A DNA stretch of 5,375 nt from the NCBI GenBank assembly GCA_003647375.1, contig QMMS01000323.1:1-5375 (forward strand). The letters run 5' to 3'. Below the pieces are notes generated by a model. The model was given only the letters and a program-made list of their open reading frames with translations. It did not search any database and was not told the DNA's origin. How positions within the stretch are numbered: position 1 is the first letter of the stretch; each line of letters begins with the position of its first letter. The stretch comes from Deltaproteobacteria bacterium. GTDB taxonomy: Bacteria > Desulfobacterota > Desulfobacteria > Desulfobacterales > B30-G6. This document shows, in pieces, positions 1 to 3,974 of this stretch. Both the position numbers and the translations under genes were made by a program.

Positions 1-80
1 AGAGTGAGATGTCCGAAGCATCGTACAAAAGGCGAGAGCGGGCGTGTGGTTTTCTTCCCCGGAAATCACTCTAAAACGAT

Positions 81-111
81 AAAGGGCACCCCTGAAAGCA
101 TGCCCCTTTTT
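81..111. terminator. Hairpin terminator after the minus-strand cold-shock gene, possibly bidirectional
   Basis: AAAGGGCA (81-88) pairs with TGCCCCTTT (101-109) with one bulged C, giving an 8-bp stem. It starts 19 bp beyond the stop codon of the minus-strand cold-shock gene. On the minus strand the stem is followed by the T-containing stretch CCCTTTATCGTTTT. On the plus strand it runs into TTTTT (107-111), so it could also stop transcription entering from the left edge. The first 60 bases of the window show no gene I can support. Confidence 0.6.
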
Positions 112-127
112 CTACAGATGTTGCAAT

Positions 128-328
128 CTATTCTACAGTGACATTGACTGCAGCAGGACCTTTATTCCCTTGCTCAATGTCAAACGTTACCCGGTCGCCT
201 TCACTGAGACTCTTAAAACCGGTTGCATTGATTGCTGAGTGGTGAACAAATACATCCGGCCCGTCTTCCTGCTCAATAAAGCCGAATCCTTTTTGGTCGT
301 TAAACCATTTAACTGTTCCGTTGGCCAT
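128..328 (-). CDS. Cold-shock domain protein (CspA family), copy 1
   Basis: A 66-residue single cold-shock domain protein, the normal length for the CspA family. These are small cytoplasmic OB-fold proteins that bind single-stranded RNA and DNA and act as RNA chaperones. Visible motifs are the aromatic strand KWFN (7-10), RNP1 KGFGFI (13-18) and RNP2 VFVHH (26-30), all intact. The ATG at 328 is preceded 8 nt upstream by a perfect GGAGG (337-341), which fixes the start; the stop is TAG. It is 58/66 identical to the divergent copy at 722-922, and the similarity extends through the promoter and leader, so the pair arose by inverted duplication of a whole transcription unit. The two DNA sequences differ at many synonymous sites, so the duplication is not recent. 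The Shine-Dalgarno sequence is predicted to be hidden in a leader hairpin. Whether the protein is cold-induced cannot be seen from sequence. Confidence 0.97.
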   Translation of the reverse strand: MANGTVKWFNDQKGFGFIEQEDGPDVFVHHSAINATGFKSLSEGDRVTFDIEQGNKGPAAVNVTVE

Positions 329-448
329 GGTGACATCCTCCTTTCTATGAAATGCTCAAAATTTTAAACTGGAGGATGTAACACCAAACAATGATTTGTT
401 CCTTCAGAAAAAAACCGCCCCGCAAAATAAAGGCGGAGCCATGTTGAA
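329..448 (-). promoter_or_regulatory. Structured 5' leader of cold-shock gene copy 1 with sequestered Shine-Dalgarno
   Basis: Leader of about 120 nt, read on the minus strand. Hairpin 1: CCGCC (436-432) with GGCGG (419-415), followed by seven Us (414-408), a terminator-like arrangement. Conserved element TTTCTGAAGGAA (410-399). Hairpin 2: AACAA (400-396) with TTGTT (391-387), loop of 4. Hairpin 3: GTTACATCCTCC (382-371) pairs with GGAGGATGTCAC (341-330), 11 of 12 positions, loop 29 nt. Hairpin 3 pairs every base of the GGAGG ribosome-binding site. The same order of elements occurs in the leader of the other copy. The elements are seen directly; that they fold in the mRNA and control translation is inferred. 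The 5' end is placed from the proposed promoter. Confidence 0.6.
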
Positions 449-452
449 TCGG

Positions 453-483
453 AATATACTAACACTTTTTATTGCGAATGCAA
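453..483 (-). promoter_or_regulatory. Probable sigma-70-type promoter of cold-shock gene copy 1
   Basis: On the minus strand TTGCAT (483-478) is a possible -35. It is followed after 16 nt by TAGTAT (461-456), with TATATT (458-453) as an alternative -10. The individual matches are modest. Support comes from alignment with the other copy: CTTGC, ten variable bases, then AAAAGTG occur in the same register upstream of both leaders. A run of A and T upstream (about 484-515) could serve as an UP element. Confidence 0.45.
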
Positions 484-567
484 GCTATTTATTTTTTTTA
501 GAATTTTTCCTTCTACTATTTGATGACACCCTATTCTTACCCTGTAGAAAAAGTTACTTTAATGGTC

Positions 568-596
568 TTGCTATTACATCTAAAAGTGCTTATTGT
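568..596 (+). promoter_or_regulatory. Probable sigma-70-type promoter of cold-shock gene copy 2
   Basis: TTGCTA (568-573) and TATTGT (591-596) are separated by 17 bp, the preferred spacing, with four matches to each consensus hexamer. CTTGC and AAAAGTG lie in the same register in the promoter of the divergent copy. AT-rich sequence precedes the -35. The predicted start is near 603, giving a leader of about 119 nt. Confidence 0.5.
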
Positions 597-602
597 GTTT
601 TA

Positions 603-721
603 TCAATTAAATCCCGCAGTAAATTGGCGGGAATGTTTCTTTCTGTAGGAATTGTCCGTTTGTTAAACGTTATCATCCTTCAGTTTGCAACGTTGAAATT
701 TTTTGAAAGGAGGATGATATT
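603..721 (+). promoter_or_regulatory. Structured 5' leader of cold-shock gene copy 2 with sequestered Shine-Dalgarno
   Basis: Same architecture as the leader of copy 1. Hairpin 1: TCCCGC (612-617) with GCGGGA (627-632), loop 9 nt, followed by a pyrimidine-rich stretch. Conserved element TTTCTGTAGGAA (640-651), 11 of 12 identical to copy 1. Hairpin 2: CGTTT (657-661) with AAACG (665-669), loop of 3. Hairpin 3: TATCATCCTTC (671-681) pairs with GGAGGATGATA (709-719), 11 pairs including one U-G, loop 27 nt. It covers the whole GGAGG, which lies 8 nt before the ATG. Both hairpin-3 loops begin AGTTT and end GAAA. AACGTT at 666-671 could instead pair with AACGTT at 689-694, which would compete slightly with hairpins 2 and 3; this is a possible switch, not shown. 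Confidence 0.6.
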
Positions 722-922
722 ATGACAGACGGAATTGTTAAATGGTTTAATGACCGCAAAGGCTTTGGATTCATCGAACAGGAAGACGGGCCGGATGTAT
801 TTGTGCATCATAGCGCAATCAATGCAACCGGTTTTAAATCTCTCGATGAAGGTGCTCGCGTAACGTTTGACATTGAGCAAGGGAATAAAGGCCCGGCTGC
901 TGCCAACGTGACCGTTGTCTAA
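722..922 (+). CDS. Cold-shock domain protein (CspA family), copy 2
   Basis: A 66-residue cold-shock domain protein with KWFN (7-10), RNP1 KGFGFI (13-18) and RNP2 VFVHH (26-30) intact, expected to bind single-stranded nucleic acid as an RNA chaperone in the cytoplasm. Eight residues differ from copy 1 (positions 2, 3, 5, 12, 42, 45, 61 and 66). These are mostly at the termini and away from the RNP motifs, so both proteins should be functional. The start is fixed by AAAGGAGG (706-713), 8 nt before the ATG. The gene is monocistronic in appearance: promoter at 568-596, long structured leader, and a strong terminator 18 bp after the stop. It is divergent from copy 1 and shares its leader plan. Confidence 0.97.
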   Translation: MTDGIVKWFNDRKGFGFIEQEDGPDVFVHHSAINATGFKSLDEGARVTFDIEQGNKGPAAANVTVV

Positions 923-940
923 CCTTTTTTAAGACAATGA

Positions 941-974
941 AAGGCATCTCCTGTGAAATGGGGATGCCTTTTTT
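941..974 (+). terminator. Intrinsic terminator of cold-shock gene copy 2
   Basis: AAGGCATCTCC (941-951) pairs with GGGGATGCCTT (960-970), 11 pairs with one U-G, around the 8-nt loop TGTGAAAT. A run of six Ts (969-974) follows. A textbook Rho-independent terminator 18 bp downstream of the stop codon. Confidence 0.9.
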
Positions 975-1059
975 ATTATCGCTTGTATCAAACCACAATT
1001 TTGCCGGCCTGTATTCTTTTGACAGTATGGATCCGGCAACCAACCAGGGAAAAGACATC

Positions 1060-1239
1060 ATGGCAAAATCCTATTACCAGTTCAAAAAGCGTCAGAAGGA
1101 ATTGGATAAGAAAAAGAAGAAAGAGGAAAAAAGACAGCGTAAGCTGGAAAGCAAGATGGTTGAAACCAATGAGACCGATGAAACCAATGAGACCGATGAA
1201 ACCGAAAATAACCCGACCCCTTCAACGGAAAACCCGTAA
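1060..1239 (+). CDS. Small Lys-rich protein with repetitive acidic tail (function unknown)
   Basis: A 59-residue protein starting at the ATG at 1060, which begins MAKSYYQFKK and has AGGGA (1046-1050) 9 nt upstream. An in-frame ATG at 937 would begin inside the preceding terminator hairpin and is rejected. Residues about 8-34 are almost entirely Lys, Arg, Glu and Gln (KKKKKEEKRQRK), a charged single helix or coiled-coil-like stretch suited to nucleic-acid or ribosome contact. Residues about 35-51 are an acidic low-complexity tail built from ETN/ETD triplets, encoded by an 18-bp tandem repeat. No signal peptide, membrane segment or cysteine is seen. The next gene, an S1/winged-helix protein, starts 34 bp later on the same strand, so the two probably share a transcript, which suggests an RNA-related role. 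Similar short Lys-rich proteins are, from memory, common hypothetical proteins in proteobacteria. I do not assign a function. Confidence 0.75.
   Translation: MAKSYYQFKKRQKELDKKKKKEEKRQRKLESKMVETNETDETNETDETENNPTPSTENP
1162..1203 (+). repeat. 18-bp in-frame tandem repeat (2.3 copies)
   Basis: The unit GAAACCAATGAGACCGAT occurs exactly at 1162-1179 and 1180-1197, followed by a partial third copy GAAACC (1198-1203). Each unit is itself two related 9-mers. It encodes ETNETD repeats in the acidic tail of the Lys-rich protein. The identical DNA suggests recent slippage, and copy number may vary between strains without shifting the frame. Confidence 0.9.
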
Positions 1240-1273
1240 GCGGGACCACCAGCACCAATTTCCGGAGCAGGTA

Positions 1274-1771
1274 ATGGAAATGAATGAACATGCAAAAGCC
1301 ACCCTTCCCCAAAAACAGACCGGTTTTCGGGAGGGCCAAAAAGTAGCCCTGCTCATATCCACTCGAACCGAGATGGGTTATGTCGCCGTCGTCAATGGCA
1401 CGCATAAGGGCATCCTGTACAAAAATGAAGTATTTCAGCCCTTGAAAATCGGCCAGGAACTTGACGGGTTTATCAAAAAAATACGTGACGATAAAAAATT
1501 AGATCTCTGCCTGCAGAAATCCGGTTACAAAACCATCGATGCCCTGTCCAAAAAAATTATGGACCAACTACAACAGCAGGATGGATTTATTGCCGTCACC
1601 GATAAAAGCCGACCCAAAAAGATTGCCGATCTTTTCGGCGTCAGCAAAAAAGCATTCAAGAAGAGTATCGGTAACCTGTACAAAAGAAGACTGATCACCC
1701 TCGAGAAAAACGGCATCCGATTGCAAAAGCCGGAGAACTTCAGATCCCGCGTTGCTAAGGATTCGAAGTAA
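1274..1771 (+). CDS. Short CvfB-like protein: S1 domain plus winged helix
   Basis: A 165-residue protein. Residues about 20-81 form an S1-like OB fold (MGYVAVVNGTHKGILYKNE, then the FQPLKIGQEL and IKKIRDDKKLDL signatures). Residues about 85-150 form the winged helix characteristic of the CvfB/YitL family (DGFIAVTDKS, LFGVSKKAFKKSIGNLYKRR, ITLEKNGIRL). CvfB-type proteins are cytoplasmic RNA-binding proteins, usually about 280-300 residues with several S1 domains before the winged helix. Here only the last S1 domain and the winged helix are present. Upstream in this frame there is no S1 sequence, only the shadow of the Lys-rich gene. The start ATG at 1274 has GGAG (1264-1267) 6 nt upstream; ATG at 1280 is an alternative. 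It may be a natural short form or an old 5' truncation; the good ribosome site and intact domains favour a working gene. The last 24 bases before the tail are repeated inverted downstream. Confidence 0.85.
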   Translation: MEMNEHAKATLPQKQTGFREGQKVALLISTRTEMGYVAVVNGTHKGILYKNEVFQPLKIGQELDGFIKKIRDDKKLDLCLQKSGYKTIDALSKKIMDQLQQQDGFIAVTDKSRPKKIADLFGVSKKAFKKSIGNLYKRRLITLEKNGIRLQKPENFRSRVAKDSK

Positions 1772-1853
1772 AATACTACGACTTGACTTCGGCTGAGCTC
1801 AGTCGATGCCCACCCTTAGACGCCTTGACTCTGAAGCCCTCCGGCTTTTGCAA
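1721..1853. repeat. Imperfect inverted repeat spanning the 3' end of the CvfB-like gene
   Basis: The 24 bases at 1721-1744 match the reverse complement of 1830-1853 at 22 positions, including a perfect 15-bp block (1721-1735 with 1839-1853). CTAAGG (1755-1760) with CCTTAG (1814-1819) lies on the same axis, centred at 1787, so this is one palindrome with decayed inner arms. The left arm codes for LQKPENFR at the end of the CvfB-like protein. The right arm, read on the minus strand, can code for LQKPEGFR followed by a short Lys-rich tail. It looks like an inverted partial duplication or the edge of a repeat element. Confidence 0.7.
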
Positions 1854-2156
1854 CAATAGGAGCGAGTTTTGGCCGGCTTTAAAGCGAATTTCCGCAGACC
1901 GTTAAGACAACCCAGCTTGAGGTTTGAGAATAACCGCGACAGGTAAAGGGGTGCGGCATAATGCAGCTGATGCAATATGCCACATGCTCTGTCATTTTGC
2001 CCCACCGACATAACCCACTGATATTTATTTTATTTAGCGGTTTTGATATTTTTAGTGCTGCATTTTGCCCCTATTGCCAAGGTGTCCACATGTTTTCAAT
2101 CAATCCTGGATATCATAATTAATTACTATAATTTAAGGTAGTTAAAATCAATTCAT
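1772..2156. other. Intergenic region without a convincing gene
   Basis: The left part contains the right arm of the inverted repeat. A minus-strand reading frame of 70 codons (1799-2011) crosses the right arm of that repeat, has no good ribosome-binding site and a composition rich in Arg, Ser and Leu. It looks like repeat-derived sequence rather than a gene. CATTTTGCCCC occurs twice as a direct repeat (1993-2003 and 2061-2071). From about 2020 the DNA becomes AT-rich. It includes a TATAAT (2127-2132) with no recognisable -35, and leads into the promoter of the downstream gene. No RNA gene was recognised. Confidence 0.5.
1834..1849 (+). terminator. Weak candidate terminator for the Lys-rich / CvfB-like pair
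   Basis: AAGCC (1834-1838) pairs with GGCTT (1843-1847) around CTCC, followed by Ts through 1849. The stem is only 5 bp and the T-tract short, so this is a weak call. No better terminator is seen before the next promoter. Confidence 0.25.
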
Positions 2157-2176
2157 GCCAAACTGGATAGTTTGGC
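2157..2176. repeat. Perfect 8-bp inverted repeat, candidate operator
   Basis: GCCAAACT (2157-2164), spacer GGAT, AGTTTGGC (2169-2176): a perfect dyad. It overlaps the -24 element of the sigma-54-type promoter (GG at 2174-2175), where a bound protein would block polymerase. It lies upstream of the predicted transcription start and has no T-tract, so an operator is more likely than a terminator. The regulator that would bind it is unknown. Confidence 0.5.
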
Positions 2177-2188
2177 CTGGTTTATGCT
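2173..2188 (+). promoter_or_regulatory. Candidate sigma-54 (RpoN) -24/-12 promoter
   Basis: TTGGCCTG, four bases, ATGCT (2172-2188). The invariant GG (2174-2175) and GC (2186-2187) are separated by exactly 10 bp, as required for sigma-54. Deviations from consensus are C for A after TGGC and A for the first T of TTGC. The predicted start near 2199 would give a leader of about 55 nt for the pseudo-GcvH gene. An NtrC-family activator is encoded at 3971-5323, so a partner for this promoter is present in the window. Confidence 0.55.
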
Positions 2189-2254
2189 ATTTGAAATAGG
2201 CAAACACACAACACGGGTTCAAATCTCATATATCATCAACAAAAGGAGGAAGTC

Positions 2255-3166
2255 ATGGTTGAGAAAAAAAGAAAAAAAGCCGGACGCCCCAATGTTTTCG
2301 GTCTGTCAAACAATCAGTGTGTCTGGGCCAAGGCAGGTGTGGTAAAGTCCATGATGTGCATCAATGCTTTTGATTGTCTCGGCTGTGCCTTTGATCAGAA
2401 AGTTCAGACGGATTTCCAGGCCAGAGAAAATGCAGCCGATCGTTCAAGGGCTGCTTTCCGCACACCTCGAATGGGCTTGCTGGAAAGTCAGGGGAAATGC
2501 CGGCACATGTTGAGCGGTCGCGTGGATTATAAAATGTGCGCCCATAATTACAACTGCGTAAAATGTCCCTACGACCAGATGATAGAGGACGGAGCCATGA
2601 TGCCGGCTCTGACACCACCGGTTTGCGATCACGCATCCGGTTTCTCTGTTGCAAGAGATCACTACTACCATTACGGGCATACTTGGGCTCGCGTAGAATA
2701 CGGTGGTCGCGTGCGGGTGGGAATCGACGATTTTGCCCTGAAATTGCTCGGCCCCCAAGATGAAATCAAGCTTCCGCGACTCGGTGCATCCATAGAGCAA
2801 AACAGACCTCAAGCCACAATGGTCAGGGGAAACAACGAAGCAAAAACCATGAGCCCCCTGGATGGTACGGTAGTAGCAGTTAACCCACAGATTACCAGCA
2901 ATTCAGAACGCGCGAATGCCTCCCCCTACGCGGAAGGGTGGCTGATGGTCATTCAGCCTAAAAACCTTCGAAAGAACCTCAAGAATCTTCTGTTCGGCGT
3001 TGAGAGCCTGGCGTGGACCGACGACGAGGCAACACGACTGACCACACTGCTGGATGAGGAAGGGGGTTACCGGATGGCTGCTACCGGTGGTGAGGCGGTG
3101 GATGATATTTACGGAGCAGTACCCGAAATCGGCTGGGACCGTCTGGTAAAAACGTTTCTTACCTAA
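2255..3166 (+). CDS. Cys-rich GcvH-like (pseudo-GcvH) protein lacking the lipoyl lysine
   Basis: 303 residues; the start ATG is set by AGGAGG (2244-2249), 5 nt upstream. The N-terminus is basic. Two Cys4 repeats with identical spacing follow: C22-x12-C35-x5-C41-x2-C44 and C82-x12-C95-x5-C101-x2-C104, each ending in DQ. This is an internal duplication that probably binds metal (zinc or Fe-S). Residues about 136-240 align with glycine-cleavage H protein (YGHTWARVEY, VRVGIDDFALKLLG, SPLDGTVVAVN, PYAEGWLMVI). At the place of the lipoyl lysine in the family motif (ESVKAVSD before the APxxG turn) there is N193 in RGNNEAKTMSPLDG; the only nearby Lys is 197, four residues later. It should therefore not carry lipoate and is unlikely to act in glycine cleavage. 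The C-terminal about 60 residues are not recognised. No membrane segment is seen. It stands alone behind a sigma-54-type promoter and ends in a strong terminator, convergent with the two-component operon. A scaffold, sensor or electron-transfer role is possible but unproven. Confidence 0.9.
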   Translation: MVEKKRKKAGRPNVFGLSNNQCVWAKAGVVKSMMCINAFDCLGCAFDQKVQTDFQARENAADRSRAAFRTPRMGLLESQGKCRHMLSGRVDYKMCAHNYNCVKCPYDQMIEDGAMMPALTPPVCDHASGFSVARDHYYHYGHTWARVEYGGRVRVGIDDFALKLLGPQDEIKLPRLGASIEQNRPQATMVRGNNEAKTMSPLDGTVVAVNPQITSNSERANASPYAEGWLMVIQPKNLRKNLKNLLFGVESLAWTDDEATRLTTLLDEEGGYRMAATGGEAVDDIYGAVPEIGWDRLVKTFLT

Positions 3167-3175
3167 TATGCATTC

Positions 3176-3222
3176 ATAGAAAGGATTCCCTTGAATTGGT
3201 TCAGGGAGTCCTTTCTATTTTT
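3176..3222 (+). terminator. Strong intrinsic terminator of the pseudo-GcvH gene
   Basis: ATAGAAAGGA (3176-3185) pairs perfectly with TCCTTTCTAT (3209-3218), and the stem continues inward to about 19 pairs with one bulge around TTGG. TTTTT (3218-3222) follows. It begins 9 bp after the stop codon. The same stem lies 14 bp past the end of the convergent archaemetzincin gene and may slow polymerase from that side too, although the minus strand lacks a T-tract. Confidence 0.92.
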
Positions 3223-3235
3223 ACGAAATATATTT

Positions 3236-3802
3236 CTATCCACCTTTCAAATTCCTGATGCGGCGAGCGATTTCAAATTCACAGGCCGAACAAAATTGTA
3301 GCGGCAGAGAATCGAGTTGCTCGAGGTTTCGACTAAAATGCATGAGGCACCGGACCTCCCAGCAGTGCTCCAGCCCCAGTATATGTCCGACTTCATGAAC
3401 ACCGATTTTTGCCGCCCGTTCGTATGCTAACTCAACACCCCCCTCCTGAAGACGATTCAAGGAAATCAGCGCGATTTTCCCTCCTAACTGAGATTCGCCG
3501 AAGACAAAGGTGAGGATAGGCGTGCAGATGTCGAGCTCCGTTACCCCGAGTTTGAACACAGCCCCGTGGGATTCCCTGGAGAGCTCTTTAATAATTTTCA
3601 AGGCGTCGAACTGCTGTCTTTGCGGCAACAACGCGTATTCAGGGTCCGGCCTGGGCTCAACAATATCGCTATTCAATCCAAGAATGGCCTGGAGATTGGC
3701 CGCCACGATGGAAATCGCCAACTGATCGATAACCCCAAGGGGGATCAGATCGATCAAGGCACTGGTTTTGGATGTCGGTTGATCACTGACCAAATCATTC
3801 AC
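3236..3802 (-). CDS. amzA: Archaemetzincin-type zinc metalloprotease
   Basis: A 188-residue protein of the archaemetzincin family (peptidase family M54), predicted cytoplasmic, with no signal peptide. The family signature HExxHxxGxxxCx4CxM followed by CxxC is complete: H136, E137, H140, G143, H146, C147, C152, M154, C171 and C174. Three histidines (136, 140, 146) ligate the catalytic zinc, E137 is the catalytic base, and the four cysteines form the second zinc site known for this family; 16 residues separate M154 from C171 (about 17 in the published pattern). The N-terminal strand IDLIPLG also fits the family. The start is GTG at 3802, just after an in-frame TAA and without a clear ribosome-binding site; a nearby TTG is possible. 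It lies downstream of the response regulator on the same strand, separated only by the palindromic element. The substrate is unknown. Confidence 0.88.
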   Translation of the reverse strand: MNDLVSDQPTSKTSALIDLIPLGVIDQLAISIVAANLQAILGLNSDIVEPRPDPEYALLPQRQQFDALKIIKELSRESHGAVFKLGVTELDICTPILTFVFGESQLGGKIALISLNRLQEGGVELAYERAAKIGVHEVGHILGLEHCWEVRCLMHFSRNLEQLDSLPLQFCSACEFEIARRIRNLKGG

Positions 3803-3814
3803 CCAGCAGAGGTT

Positions 3815-3821
3815 TAGTTAG
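3815..3821. repeat. Left direct repeat (candidate target-site duplication)
   Basis: TAGTTAG, identical to 3968-3974, abutting the left end of the palindromic element. Joining the two flanks through one copy puts the archaemetzincin GTG 15 nt after the TAA of the response regulator. Confidence 0.5.
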
Positions 3822-3967
3822 TTCGTGTCCGTCCAGAAATAGAGATTTTCGCGTTCTGCCAAGGCGGGCGTCAGATTTAACCCGGAGGAATAGCGGGCTA
3901 TCTTGAGGAGTTAAATCATGGCGCCCAACATCGGCAGGGCGTGAAAAGACCATTTATGGATGGGCAC
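3822..3967. mobile_element. MITE-like imperfectly palindromic element inserted between regulator and protease genes
   Basis: The segment is symmetric about 3896 over its whole length. Ends: 3825-3842 match the reverse complement of 3950-3967 at 14 of 18 positions. Inner arms: CTGCC (3856-3860) with GGCAG (3933-3937), GGGCG (3866-3870) with CGCCC (3922-3926), and a perfect GATTTAAC (3874-3881) with GTTAAATC (3910-3917). TAGTTAG flanks it on both sides (3815-3821 and 3968-3974), consistent with a 7-bp target-site duplication. It encodes no transposase. I have an unverified impression that such sequences recur in Desulfobacteraceae genomes. The family and the transposase that would move it are not known to me. 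Confidence 0.65.
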
Positions 3968-3974
3968 TAGTTAG
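3968..3974. repeat. Right direct repeat (candidate target-site duplication) over the regulator stop codon
   Basis: TAGTTAG, identical to 3815-3821. It contains the TAA stop of the response regulator (3971-3973, minus strand), so the insertion left the regulator's last codons and stop intact. Confidence 0.5.

Noticed and set aside
1..72. AGAGTGA (1-7) and TCACTCT (66-72) as an inverted repeat at the window edge
   Set aside because: Seven bases with a 58-bp gap is within chance expectation and the left side is cut off by the window.
396..725. Plus-strand reading frame of 109 codons between the cold-shock genes
   Set aside because: It runs through both leaders and the two promoters, is AT-rich with low-complexity Leu/Phe sequence, and has no ribosome-binding site. 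The leader similarity explains the DNA better.
937..1059. N-terminal extension of the Lys-rich protein to the ATG at 937
   Set aside because: The ATG lies at the foot of the cold-shock terminator hairpin and the extension would translate that hairpin. The ATG at 1060 has a ribosome site and begins the charged helix.
953..1273. Extension of the CvfB-like frame upstream to 953
   Set aside because: The extra residues are an out-of-frame reading of the Lys-rich gene and its 18-bp repeat, with no S1-like sequence.
1993..2071. Direct repeat CATTTTGCCCC as paired activator sites for the sigma-54 promoter
   Set aside because: The copies lack dyad symmetry typical of NtrC-family sites and are 68 bp apart, and one lies far outside the usual distance from the promoter. 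Noted only as a repeat.
2212..2231. GGGTTCAAATC resembling a tRNA T-arm
   Set aside because: The flanks (ACGGG and CTCAT) do not pair, and no anticodon or acceptor stem can be built upstream.
3918..3944. Eight-codon frame starting ATGGCGCCC after GAGGAG in the plus strand
   Set aside because: It lies inside the palindromic element; the ribosome-site-like bases and the ATG are parts of the palindrome arms, and the frame is too short to support as a gene.
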